DNA from: Atopobium sp034113385
GTDB lineage: Bacteria; Actinomycetota; Coriobacteriia; Coriobacteriales; Atopobiaceae
Length of the DNA: 64,000 nt
Reading direction: 5' to 3'
Assembly: GCF_034113385.1 (NCBI RefSeq)
Contig: NZ_JAXEXL010000002.1
Location: 62,001 to 126,000, forward strand
Both the position numbers and the translations under genes were made by a program. Position 1 is the first letter of the stretch. Each line of letters begins with the position of its first letter. Below, piece by piece: positions 9,269-17,451 of the stretch. The notes below the pieces were generated by a model, which ran no database searches, was not told the DNA's origin, and worked only from the letters and a program-made list of their open reading frames with translations.

Positions 9269-9897
9269 TGGCAGGCGTATTTATTACCTTTGAAGGCATT
9301 GATGGCTGCGGTAAAACAACGCAAGTTCAGCGTGTGTATGACACGCTTCTGTCTGCTGGTATGGATGTGATTCGTCTTAGAGAACCTGGTGGTACCAGGA
9401 TTTCTGAGGCCATTCGTGCGGTGTTATTAGATAAAGATAATGCTGAGATGTGCGATGAGTGTGAACTACTTCTGTATGAAGCATCCCGCGCTCAAATGGT
9501 TAAACAGGTAGTTGAACCAGCGCTCGCTGCTGGCACAATCGTGTTATGTGATCGGTTTTATGACTCTACCTTTGCGTATCAGGCGGGAGGACGCGGCATT
9601 AATGCTCAGCGTGTACAGGCAGCAAATAAGCTCGGCAGCTGTGGCGTTGATCCTACAAGAACGCTCATTTTAGATATAGATCCTCGTGAGGGTTTTGCAC
9701 GTGCTACAAAAGGTGGTGCAGACCGTCTAGAGGCAGAAGGCCTCATGTTTCAAACGGCTGTTCGTAAGGGTTATTTAACAGTTGCTCAAGAAAATCCCCA
9801 GCGCGCACAATTGGTTAATGCATCCGGTAGTCCAGATGAGGTTTACCAGCGGATTTGCGATGCCTTGAGTGATCTTATTCCACAGCTAGGTGCTTAA
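9268..9897 (+). CDS. tmk: Thymidylate kinase
   Basis: A 209-residue kinase that phosphorylates dTMP to dTDP with ATP for DNA synthesis. The P-loop FEGIDGCGKTTQ lies at residues 7-18. The motif REPGGT follows near residue 39, and CDRFYDSTFAYQ contains the DR(F/Y/H) signature. The lid region includes RATKGGADRLEAEG. Length is normal for the family. Its ATG overlaps the topA stop by one base (TAATG). Its own end overlaps or abuts the start of the delta' gene, so the three are translationally coupled in one operon. Confidence 0.96.
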   Translation: MAGVFITFEGIDGCGKTTQVQRVYDTLLSAGMDVIRLREPGGTRISEAIRAVLLDKDNAEMCDECELLLYEASRAQMVKQVVEPALAAGTIVLCDRFYDSTFAYQAGGRGINAQRVQAANKLGSCGVDPTRTLILDIDPREGFARATKGGADRLEAEGLMFQTAVRKGYLTVAQENPQRAQLVNASGSPDEVYQRICDALSDLIPQLGA

Positions 9898-9898
9898 C

Positions 9899-11056
9899 GT
9901 GACGCAAAACACACAACATATTCAGGAGATTCCTGCGCTTAATCAGATTGTGGCTCAACCGCGAGTTAAGCGTTTTTTGACGTCTGCTCTTTTGGGCGGG
10001 CATATTTCTCATGCGTATTTATTTGTGGGAACTCCTGGTGCAGGTAAAACACTTGCAGCGCAAGCATTGGCTCAAAGTTTGGTATGCCCCAAAGGGGGCG
10101 ATGCACGTTGTGATGATTGCATCCGAGTGGCTCATCATACACATCCAGATGTGCATTGGTATACCCCAGCAGGCGTTTCTGATTATCTAGCAGGACAAGT
10201 TCGTGAACTGATAGATGATGTACAACTTACACCAGTGCGCGCAAAAACAAAGGTATACATCATTCAACGTGCCGATATGCTGCGTGGTACAAGTGCAAAT
10301 GCTCTTCTCAAGACCATTGAAGAGCCTCCAGCAGGCGTTGTGTTTATTCTTATTGCACGTACGCTCGATAACGTGCTGCCTACTATTGTTTCTCGCTGTC
10401 AGGTGGTGCCTTTTAGCGTGCTTTCTCCACAAACAAAAGTTCGTGCGGTAGAGCTGGCAACAGGAGTGGGAGATTATCGCGCACAGATTGCACTTGCTGT
10501 TACTGGTACGCCTCAGCAGGCAGAGCAGTATGTGTTATCTGCTGCGCGCCAAGAAATTCGTGCACAGGTCATACGTGCTTTTAGTGAATTAGCCCATGCT
10601 GACTCGTGGGATATTGTGCAGTCAGCACGGCGAATTGCTTATGCCATTACACCGTCTAAAAAGAGTAAAAAGAAGGTAGAAGAGGCTGAACTGAGTGAGG
10701 AAGAGCAAAAAGAAGCAGCTATTGTGGAACAGTATCTTTCTAAAAAAGCTCAGAATGAACTGGAAGCTATAAAAAAGCGTGAAGCAACCTCACGAGACCG
10801 TTCAGGTATGATAGAGGCTCTAGCTGCGGCAAAGTCTCTTTTGCGTGACGTGCTTATGTACTGCGAGCATGTGGACGTAGCACCTGTTAATGCGGACCAT
10901 ATTGATGCCATTCAACGCATGGGTGCAGCCACCACTACTGCAGGAGTAATCCGCGCGCTCGAGGCCGTTGATGTAGCAATTGCTGACGTCAATCACAATG
11001 TAACACCTCAGTTGGCTTTGGAAGTCATGCTGTTATCTGCCAAGGAGGCACTGTAA
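9899..11056 (+). CDS. holB: DNA polymerase III delta' subunit
   Basis: A 385-residue AAA+ clamp-loader subunit. The Walker A motif is GTPGAGKT near residue 46. A Cys cluster follows (VCPKGGDARCDDCIRVAHH), typical of the zinc module of clamp-loader proteins. SRCQVVPF is the sensor/arginine-finger region. The length suits delta' rather than the tau/gamma subunit. A Lys/Glu-rich stretch (KKSKKKVEEAELSEEEQKE) around residue 257 is an insertion between the AAA+ core and the C-terminal collar domain. Two GTG starts are possible, at 9890 and 9899; the second follows the tmk stop by one base and keeps the AGG upstream free for the ribosome. Its stop overlaps the next ATG. Confidence 0.9.
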   Translation: MTQNTQHIQEIPALNQIVAQPRVKRFLTSALLGGHISHAYLFVGTPGAGKTLAAQALAQSLVCPKGGDARCDDCIRVAHHTHPDVHWYTPAGVSDYLAGQVRELIDDVQLTPVRAKTKVYIIQRADMLRGTSANALLKTIEEPPAGVVFILIARTLDNVLPTIVSRCQVVPFSVLSPQTKVRAVELATGVGDYRAQIALAVTGTPQQAEQYVLSAARQEIRAQVIRAFSELAHADSWDIVQSARRIAYAITPSKKSKKKVEEAELSEEEQKEAAIVEQYLSKKAQNELEAIKKREATSRDRSGMIEALAAAKSLLRDVLMYCEHVDVAPVNADHIDAIQRMGAATTTAGVIRALEAVDVAIADVNHNVTPQLALEVMLLSAKEAL

Positions 11057-12525
11057 TGCCCACCGTTTTGCCGGTGAAGTTTCCCTATATTGTCCATGAA
11101 CTGTGGTTTGACCCAGGTACAACAGGTGCTTGCGTTGGCGATCACGTCATTGTAACCACTGAGCGCGGCACCGAAATTGGTCTTGCTTTACGCAATCCCT
11201 TTAACGTTCCTGAAGAAGAGCTTGGCGAGACAATCGGCGAAGCTGAACTTAGTTCTGTTGTTCGTATTGCCACAGAAGAAGATTTAGCTCGTGCGGATGA
11301 ACTGGCTGGTAAAGGTGAAGAGGCTCTGCCTGTGTTTCACCGTTTGGCTAAGGCGTCCGGCTTGGAAATTAAGCCTGTTGGTGTGGAATACCTCTTTGAT
11401 GGGCAAAAGGCAGTGTGTTATTTTGCTGCTGAAGAGCGCGTAGACTTCCGCCAGCTTGTGCGTGACTTGTCGCATGAGTTGCATGAGCGTATTGATATGC
11501 GCCAAATTGGTGTGCGTGAAGAAGCTGCTATTGTTGGTGGCTATGCGCACTGTGGTCAGGAACTGTGCTGTCGTAGGTTTGGTCGCGAGTTTGAACCTGT
11601 GTCCATTCGTATGGCAAAGGAGCAGGATCTTCCCCTTAACTCCAGTAAAATATCTGGTGCATGTGGCAGGCTTATGTGCTGCTTGCGCTATGAGTTTGAG
11701 GCATATCGTGATTTTAAGTCCCGCGCACCTAAGCGCAACGCTGTTATTGATACTCCTTTGGGTAAGGCAAAAATCATTGAGTACAACACGCCTAAAGAGG
11801 AGTTGTGCTTGCGCTTAGAAAGCGGCAAGCAAATTCGCGTGCCTTTGGCAGAGATGGATGCTTCTAAAGCTGCGTGCGAGAAATCTCAGGAGCTTGGTTG
11901 TGCGTGTCGTCCCGATACGGTTTTGCGCTCCACCTTGGACAAACTCAGCTCACCTGAAATTCAAATGGCACTTGCTGAGCTTGATCGCAAAAACGGCTTG
12001 CTTCCAGAAGAAGAAACAGACGAGCAGGATATTTTTGTAGAGCACGTAAAGCAGTCACCTCGTGAGCGTCACAATGCACAGAGTCCCACTGGTTCTTCTA
12101 CAAAGACTCGTCGTGAGCGCCGTAAAACTACGGTACCCGAGCAACAGGGTGCCACTAAGGCCACTCAGAACAAGATGCCTAACAAGCGCCGCCATCATCG
12201 AGTTGTTCTGCCTGCTCAAGCTGCGGATGTTACAGCTACAGCAGCAAAGACTGTAGCGCATCCGGCCTCTAAGCCAGCACATACTCATAAGGTACGTCGT
12301 GTCCGTCGTCCTGGCGATAAAGGCGGCTCTGTTGGAGCGCCATGGTCTGAGCGTGCAGAGAACACCAATCGTCCTGGACGTTCTTCTCGCTCACAACGGG
12401 CAGCTAAACAGGTACGTAAGCCTGAAGGTGCCCCACAAGCCTCTGGGGCAGAGAATGCTGCTGCTCCTAAGGCGCGCCGTAGGCGTAAGCGTCCTTCTGG
12501 TGAAGGCTCCAAGTCGAGCGAGTAA
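11056..12525 (+). CDS. RicT/YaaT-like PSP1-domain protein with long basic tail
   Basis: The first 290 residues are a PSP1 C-terminal-domain protein like B. subtilis RicT (YaaT). The signature is HCGQELCCRRFGREFEP followed by SKISGACGRLMCCLRYE, with the conserved paired cysteines. RicT works with RicA and RicF in an Fe-S-containing complex that affects RNase Y and phosphorelays; neither partner is visible here. The last 200 residues are a low-complexity Lys/Arg/Ala/Ser tail with repeated RRxRR patches, absent from RicT and suggestive of RNA or DNA contact. The ATG overlaps the holB stop by one base. The placement beside holB is the same as in B. subtilis, which supports the family call. Confidence 0.87.
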   Translation: MPTVLPVKFPYIVHELWFDPGTTGACVGDHVIVTTERGTEIGLALRNPFNVPEEELGETIGEAELSSVVRIATEEDLARADELAGKGEEALPVFHRLAKASGLEIKPVGVEYLFDGQKAVCYFAAEERVDFRQLVRDLSHELHERIDMRQIGVREEAAIVGGYAHCGQELCCRRFGREFEPVSIRMAKEQDLPLNSSKISGACGRLMCCLRYEFEAYRDFKSRAPKRNAVIDTPLGKAKIIEYNTPKEELCLRLESGKQIRVPLAEMDASKAACEKSQELGCACRPDTVLRSTLDKLSSPEIQMALAELDRKNGLLPEEETDEQDIFVEHVKQSPRERHNAQSPTGSSTKTRRERRKTTVPEQQGATKATQNKMPNKRRHHRVVLPAQAADVTATAAKTVAHPASKPAHTHKVRRVRRPGDKGGSVGAPWSERAENTNRPGRSSRSQRAAKQVRKPEGAPQASGAENAAAPKARRRRKRPSGEGSKSSE

Positions 12526-12554
12526 CAAAAACTAGCCACAAAACAAAGACCTGA

Positions 12555-13007
12555 TTACAGGCCTAGTTCTGTGCTGTCGAGCCAGATGGTAACGGGGCCA
12601 TCGTTTACCAATTCAACCTGCATATCTGCGCCAAATATGCCACGGCCAACGTGGGCTATGTCTTGCGCTGCACATTCGCAGAACTTCTCGTAGAGCTCAT
12701 TGCCGAGCTGAGGTCCAGCAGCTTCTACAAAAGAAGGACGTTTGCCACGACGGGCGTTTGCATAGAGGGTAAACTGGCTCACTACCAGGACCTCTCCGTT
12801 AATATCGGCAAGCGAAAGGTTCATTTTGCCAACAGCATCATTAAAGACGCGAAGGCCATATATCTTGTTCCACATGGCTTGGGCAGTTTGTTGCGTGTCT
12901 TGAGGGCCAACGCCCAACAGGATAAGGAAACCTTGTTTGCATGAGCCAACAAGGTTGTTAGTAACACGAACGGATGCGTGAGTTACACGTTGCAAACATG
13001 CTCGCAT
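12555..13007 (-). CDS. dtd: D-aminoacyl-tRNA deacylase
   Basis: A 150-residue homodimer-type Dtd, which hydrolyses D-amino acids from mischarged tRNA. The two active-site signatures are present: SQFTLYAN near residue 80 and NDGPVTIWLDS at the C-terminus. Length and ending are normal. The SD is AAGGAA upstream of the ATG at 13007. The gene is convergent with the RicT gene and 37 bases downstream of the flavin-fold gene at 13045-13515, with which it may be co-transcribed. Confidence 0.95.
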   Translation of the reverse strand: MRACLQRVTHASVRVTNNLVGSCKQGFLILLGVGPQDTQQTAQAMWNKIYGLRVFNDAVGKMNLSLADINGEVLVVSQFTLYANARRGKRPSFVEAAGPQLGNELYEKFCECAAQDIAHVGRGIFGADMQVELVNDGPVTIWLDSTELGL

Positions 13008-13044
13008 GATGGTTCCTTACTTTATCGTACCGTGAGCGTGAGCA

Positions 13045-13515
13045 CTAGTCATCATGGTTTTGCTTGGCAGACCAGCGTGTTGGTGTAATTTTTACGAATT
13101 GAACGGCGCGAATATAGCTATCAATAACCTCGTCCAACCTTTGCATTTCCCATTCAGGGGCAATCTTGCGACTCATCCATGCAAGACGCTCGCGCAAGGT
13201 TGGTTCGTCAGTTATAAATTCAGCAGTGCCAAATACCATAGCGCTTTCATACCAGGTGGTGTATTTCTCTTCAGGAATCTCTACGTTTTTGACGGCTACA
13301 TAGCAGACGTTGGGGTTAATGGCCAATGCCTTGGCACGTGTGCCACCGCGGCGACAGTGGAACCATAAACTGTGGTCGTCATCATCTAACACGGCATTAA
13401 CAGGAGTGGCATACGGTGTTCCATCAGGCAAAATAAGAGACAATGTGCCCCACTTACACTCAGGAAGAATGCGCCATGCATCATCGTCGGGAAGTCTCCT
13501 TTTGGGTACAGACAT
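13045..13515 (-). CDS. Pyridoxamine 5'-phosphate oxidase-fold (FMN split-barrel) protein
   Basis: A 156-residue protein with the split-barrel fold of small flavin- or haem-binding proteins. The pattern ILPECKWGTLSLILPDGTPYATPVNAV is followed by LWFHCRRGGTRAKAL, which matches the FMN phosphate-binding region of the family, and VCYVAVKNVEI. The closest named relatives are nitroimidazole-resistance NimA-like and general stress proteins. The substrate cannot be told from sequence. AAAGGAG precedes the ATG at 13515. A perfect 28-base palindrome lies 52-79 bases upstream. Confidence 0.82.
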   Translation of the reverse strand: MSVPKRRLPDDDAWRILPECKWGTLSLILPDGTPYATPVNAVLDDDDHSLWFHCRRGGTRAKALAINPNVCYVAVKNVEIPEEKYTTWYESAMVFGTAEFITDEPTLRERLAWMSRKIAPEWEMQRLDEVIDSYIRAVQFVKITPTRWSAKQNHDD

Positions 13516-13566
13516 GGGGTCTCCTTTGGTAAAACTTTGCTGATATGAGTGTGCTATCTGACATGT

Positions 13567-13594
13567 GCTCGCCAGTTCGTACGAACTGGCGAGC
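13567..13594. repeat. Perfect 28-base palindrome
   Basis: The sequence from GCTCGCCAGTTCGT to its exact reverse complement has no spacer and no mismatch. It lies between the stop of the M32 carboxypeptidase gene and the start of the split-barrel gene, both on the minus strand. There is no T-run on either side, so it does not look like a standard rho-independent terminator. It could be an operator for the split-barrel gene or an RNA hairpin that stabilises the upstream transcript. Confidence 0.75.
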
Positions 13595-13617
13595 GCGGTA
13601 ACAGCTACAACAAAGAC

Positions 13618-15147
13618 TTATGCAAGTTTGTAAATCTTGCTGAATTTTTCTTCCAGGTATGTGGTGTAGAAGCTGGGATCAAAGTCTGCACCAACGGCAC
13701 CATTGATGAGGTCAACAGGGTCTTTGCCACGACCATAGGTCCAAATGCGGCTGCCCAGCCAAGTGCCTATAGGAGCAAGGTTGCCAGAGGCAATAATAGA
13801 GTTAAGGTCCATGCCCTCTTCAATCATCTTTGCAGCAAACTGAGAGCCATAAGCGCTGCCTAAGGCATACGTGGGGAAGTAGCCAATAGATCCGTCAGAC
13901 CAGTGCATATCCTGTAAAGCACCTACGGTATGGTTGGGAACATCAACGCCAAGGTAGTCCTTGTACTTTTGGGCCCACAAGCCAGGAATATCTGCTGCCT
14001 TTGCCTCGCCATTAAACAGCATTTGCTCCAGCTCATAGCGAATCAAAATATGCAAAGGATAGGTAAGCTCATCTGCTTCGGTACGAATGAGAGACGGCTC
14101 GGCGCGGTTCTCGGCTGCATAGAGCTCCTCGGCTGTAACGTCTGCCATTTGTTCGGGGAAATATTTTTTAAGCAAGTCAAGTAGGACGGGCGCAAAAGCT
14201 TCGCTGCGGCCAACTAGATTCTCGTAGAAACGAGACTGCGCCTCATGGATGCCCATAGAGGTGCCACCCTTAAGACAGGTATAGTCATAAGCAGGGTTAA
14301 CGCCTTGCTCATACAGGGCATGCCCACCCTCATGTAACATTGAGAAAATATTGGATAGGACGTCATGTTCATATACGTGTGAAGCAACAAAGACATGGCG
14401 CGATGTTAATGAATCTGTGAAGGGATGCTCGGTATGGGCACATACCAACGCATCCATATCCAAGCCTTCAATCTTGCAAAGCTCAATGCCCAAATCCCAC
14501 TGTTTTTGAGTGTCAAAGCTGCCTTCTATGCAGGCTCGACTTGGTTGGTATCCCTGTTTTACGATGTCATTTACGAGAGGAACAACGGTTGCTTTAACGG
14601 CATCAAAGAAGCGGTTGTAAAACTCGCAAGACGTGCCAGGCTCAAACTCATCAAGCCATACCTCATAGGGGTTGCGAGAAGCGTCCTTAAACTCAGCGAT
14701 TTGACGCATGTAACTTACAATCTGGTCTAAATAGGGAGCAAAGCTCTCCCAATCACCCGCAGGCTTAGCCTTATGCCAAGCGTCGCCAGATTCTACACGC
14801 AGGCGGGTGTAATCACTTGCAAGCTGGGCAGGAATATCTGCTTCTCTGGAACGGTCACGCGCCAACACACGCACCTCGGCAGAGCGGAACTCATCAAGCT
14901 CACCGTTTTTCTCGGCAGCTACCAAGCGTTCAAGGAGCTCTCCCGTTGCCTGAGAGCACAACAGTTCATGGTTTTCTTCGTCTAAAATTGCAAGTGCTTC
15001 ACCGCGACCAGCAGCGCCCTTGACAGGGTCTGTTGTAGCTCCGCTAAAATAAATGCCACTTGCTGCATAATTGTGTGCAAACAAGTGCTTCTCTATGTGA
15101 TCAAGCTCGGCAAGATCGGCTGTGAGGTGCTCGGTATTAGTTGCCAT
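13618..15147 (-). CDS. M32 family metallocarboxypeptidase (Taq carboxypeptidase type)
   Basis: A 509-residue zinc carboxypeptidase of family M32. The catalytic motif is HEGGHALYEQG, an HExxH with the two zinc His and the catalytic Glu, near residue 269. The third ligand Glu probably lies in GIHEAQSRFYENLVG. The family sequence DELTYPLHILIRYELE is also present. M32 enzymes remove most C-terminal residues from peptides in the cytosol. Length is typical (about 500). No signal peptide is seen. The SD AAAAGGAG precedes the ATG at 15147. It is divergent from the HAD gene. Confidence 0.95.
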   Translation of the reverse strand: MATNTEHLTADLAELDHIEKHLFAHNYAASGIYFSGATTDPVKGAAGRGEALAILDEENHELLCSQATGELLERLVAAEKNGELDEFRSAEVRVLARDRSREADIPAQLASDYTRLRVESGDAWHKAKPAGDWESFAPYLDQIVSYMRQIAEFKDASRNPYEVWLDEFEPGTSCEFYNRFFDAVKATVVPLVNDIVKQGYQPSRACIEGSFDTQKQWDLGIELCKIEGLDMDALVCAHTEHPFTDSLTSRHVFVASHVYEHDVLSNIFSMLHEGGHALYEQGVNPAYDYTCLKGGTSMGIHEAQSRFYENLVGRSEAFAPVLLDLLKKYFPEQMADVTAEELYAAENRAEPSLIRTEADELTYPLHILIRYELEQMLFNGEAKAADIPGLWAQKYKDYLGVDVPNHTVGALQDMHWSDGSIGYFPTYALGSAYGSQFAAKMIEEGMDLNSIIASGNLAPIGTWLGSRIWTYGRGKDPVDLINGAVGADFDPSFYTTYLEEKFSKIYKLA

Positions 15148-15222
15148 AGCGCTCCTTTTGCTCGGGAATTGTTATATAAACGTAAGTGTAACGTTTCGTA
15201 AACTTTATGGATGGGAGAGCCT

Positions 15223-16038
15223 GTGATTAAGCTCATTTTGTCGGACATTGATGGAACAATTTTGCCATATGGACATAAACGTGTGTCAGATACTATGTTG
15301 GACGCCATTCATGAGGCATTGGATGCGGGCGTACGCTTTGGTCCGTGTACTGGTCGTGGCGTAGAGTGGTTGCCACCCTTGTTTTGCGATGATGCTGCTG
15401 CCTATGCCACAGCCATTGGTACAAACGGGCAGAGCGTTTATCTTGATGGGCAAGCCATTGTAGAAACTCGTTTTACTCCAGAGCTGCTGCGTCCGCTCAT
15501 AGACGAGCTTTCCGATATTCCTGGTACAGGTGTTGCAGTGTTTATGGATGGTGCACCTCATATTTTGTGTGGTGATCCATCTTCCTTATTGGCATCGTAT
15601 GCGGAATATGCAAAAACGGCAATTATCGAGAAAACCATTCCAGATACAAACAAGATGACCAAGTGCAACGTGTTTCTCGATGGCGATATGAGCGCTACTG
15701 TTGAGCTGTGTGATCGTTTGAATGAGCGTGTCGCTGGCTTAGATTTTGATGTTCCCAGTCCTTCATTTCTTAATGTAATGCTTGAGGGGCGCAATAAGGC
15801 ATCGGGCATAGATGCGCTTGCTGCTCATTTGGGCATTACCTTAGATGAGGTAGCGGTATTTGGTGACGGTGGCAATGATGTGCCCATGTTGGCGCACGTG
15901 CCCAATTCCGTTGCGGTAGCGGATGCCATGCCCGAAGCAATAGCTGCTGCACGCTGGCATACGGGCAGCGTAAATGATGATGCAGTTGCAGATGATATTC
16001 GTGCGATAGCTCGTGGTGAGTGGCCCTTTGTCCACTAG
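15223..16038 (+). CDS. HAD-superfamily (Cof-type) sugar/nucleotide phosphatase
   Basis: A 271-residue Cof-type hydrolase. Motif I is LSDIDGTILP at the N-terminus, with the nucleophile Asp and acid/base Asp. Motif III/IV is in GRNKASGIDALAAHLGI followed by AVFGDGGNDVPMLAHV. The cap domain spans roughly residues 85-185. These enzymes dephosphorylate small sugar phosphates or nucleotides; the substrate cannot be assigned. The frame opens at ATG 15211, but GGGAG at 15213-15217 points to the GTG at 15223, which also gives the canonical start MIKLILSDIDG. Confidence 0.9.
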   Translation: MIKLILSDIDGTILPYGHKRVSDTMLDAIHEALDAGVRFGPCTGRGVEWLPPLFCDDAAAYATAIGTNGQSVYLDGQAIVETRFTPELLRPLIDELSDIPGTGVAVFMDGAPHILCGDPSSLLASYAEYAKTAIIEKTIPDTNKMTKCNVFLDGDMSATVELCDRLNERVAGLDFDVPSPSFLNVMLEGRNKASGIDALAAHLGITLDEVAVFGDGGNDVPMLAHVPNSVAVADAMPEAIAAARWHTGSVNDDAVADDIRAIARGEWPFVH

Positions 16039-16059
16039 TTTGTGCTAAGGTAAACCAAG

Positions 16060-16350
16060 GCTATGACGGAGAGGGTATATTCTCGCGGTATCTGTGGACA
16101 GAGAGGGCATCCAGCGGTGGTTGCTGGTTGAGAGATGCCTACGCGGGTAGAGAAGTGCGTTCACTCTATCAGCTGTGACCTTAACGGAAGTGCCGTGCTT
16201 CTACGCCGGGCTTCTTAGTAGGGAAACCGTACTCCTTACGAAACAAGGATACATAAGTGGGTCTGTGCGAGAGAAAACGCACAGGTCAATCAAGGTGGTA
16301 CCGCGGTAACTTCCCGTCCTTGAGCATCATGCTCAGGGGCGGTTTTTATT
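16060..16350 (+). promoter_or_regulatory. T-box riboswitch for tRNA-Phe controlling pheST
   Basis: A 5' leader of about 290 bases with the T-box consensus AAGGTGGTACCGCG at 16292-16305 and the antiterminator partner CGTCCTT at 16315-16321. The bulge TGGT (16296-16299) would pair with an ACCA acceptor end, agreeing with an A discriminator as in tRNA-Phe. A distal stem I hairpin CAGC-GGTGGTT-GCTG is visible near 16111-16125. A TTC codon at 16160-16162 in GCGTTCACT is my candidate specifier and fits phenylalanine. Uncharged tRNA-Phe would stabilise the antiterminator and allow pheST transcription. The exact 5' end is an estimate. Confidence 0.93.
16314..16350 (+). terminator. T-box intrinsic terminator
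   Basis: A 13-bp stem of CCGTCCTTGAGCA with TGCTCAGGGGCGG around a TCA loop, followed by TTTTT. Its 5' arm is the same segment that pairs with the T-box bulge strand, so the two structures are mutually exclusive. Confidence 0.93.
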
Positions 16351-16365
16351 GGAAGGGGAAGGTAA

Positions 16366-17433
16366 ATGTCGCTCGTTGACGACCTCAAACTCATTGCCGA
16401 GCAGGCAAATGAGCAGCTTGCTGCTGCAAAAACATTAGAAGAGCTCGAGAAGGTCCGTGTGGCAACCATGGGCAAAAAGGGTTCGCTGGCAGGTGTTTTG
16501 CGCTCTATGGGGAGCGTGGATCCAGCAGAACGTCCCATTATTGGTAAAAGAGCCAATGAAGTGCGGGCACAGTTTGAGGCTTCACTTGAGTCCTTTAAGA
16601 AGGAATTGCAGGCAGCGGCATTAGAAGCTCGTATTGCAGCTGATGCGGTAGACGTGACTCTTCCAGGAACTCCGCTTCGTGTTGGTACGCAACATCTCAT
16701 TTCTCAGATTGTAGAAGAGATTGAGCAGATTTTTGTGGGCTTAGGCTATACCGTGCAGGATGGTCCGTATGTAGAGACCACCTATTACAACTTTACTGCT
16801 CTTAATGCGCCTGAAGATCATCCTTCTCGCTCTGCTCGCGATACCTTTTATGTGCTTGATCGTGCAGATCACGGTGAGCACACCCATGTTCGAGGTGAGT
16901 CGGATATTTTGCTGCGCACGCAAACTTCTGGCGTGCAAATCCATACTATGGAAGAGCAAAAGCCGCCTATTTATATGATTTGCCCTGGTACGGTATTTCG
17001 TCCTGATACTGCAGATGCCAACCACTTGCCTCAGTTTACTCAGATTGAAGGCTTGGTGGTAGATGAGGGCATTACCTTTGGTGATTTGAAGGGAACCTTG
17101 GATTACTTCTGCCAAGAGATGTTTGGTAAGGACCGCGCAACCCGCTATCGTCCCCACTTTTTCCCGTTTACGGAGCCTTCTTGTGAGGTGGATGTTTCTT
17201 GCAATATCTGTCATGGCAAGGGGTGCCGTTTTTGCAAGAACACGGGGTGGCTTGAGATTTTGGGCTGCGGTATGGTTGACCCCAATGTTTTTGGCTATGT
17301 AGGCATTGACCCCGAGAAGTACTCTGGTTTTGCCTTTGGTATTGGTGCTGAGCGCGTAGCTGCACTTCGTTATGACCTCCCTGATTTGCGCATGCTGGTA
17401 ACTGGTGACATGCGTTTCCTTCGTCAGTTCTAA
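16366..17433 (+). CDS. pheS: Phenylalanyl-tRNA synthetase alpha subunit
   Basis: A 355-residue class II aminoacyl-tRNA synthetase alpha chain that charges tRNA-Phe as an alpha2-beta2 enzyme. It has an N-terminal coiled-coil arm (about residues 1-90), motif 2 in VFRPDTADANHLPQFTQIEG, and motif 3 in GFAFGIGAERVAAL. LEILGCGMVDPNVF is the Phe-binding region. The ATG at 16366 follows GAAGGGGAAGG. The gene sits directly behind the T-box and 18 bases before pheT. Confidence 0.97.
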   Translation: MSLVDDLKLIAEQANEQLAAAKTLEELEKVRVATMGKKGSLAGVLRSMGSVDPAERPIIGKRANEVRAQFEASLESFKKELQAAALEARIAADAVDVTLPGTPLRVGTQHLISQIVEEIEQIFVGLGYTVQDGPYVETTYYNFTALNAPEDHPSRSARDTFYVLDRADHGEHTHVRGESDILLRTQTSGVQIHTMEEQKPPIYMICPGTVFRPDTADANHLPQFTQIEGLVVDEGITFGDLKGTLDYFCQEMFGKDRATRYRPHFFPFTEPSCEVDVSCNICHGKGCRFCKNTGWLEILGCGMVDPNVFGYVGIDPEKYSGFAFGIGAERVAALRYDLPDLRMLVTGDMRFLRQF

Positions 17434-17451
17434 GAGAAAGGCATATCATCA

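Noticed and set aside
13567..13594. LexA/SOS box
   Set aside because: The Gram-positive SOS box is GAAC-N4-GTTC; the palindrome has the half-sites in the opposite order.
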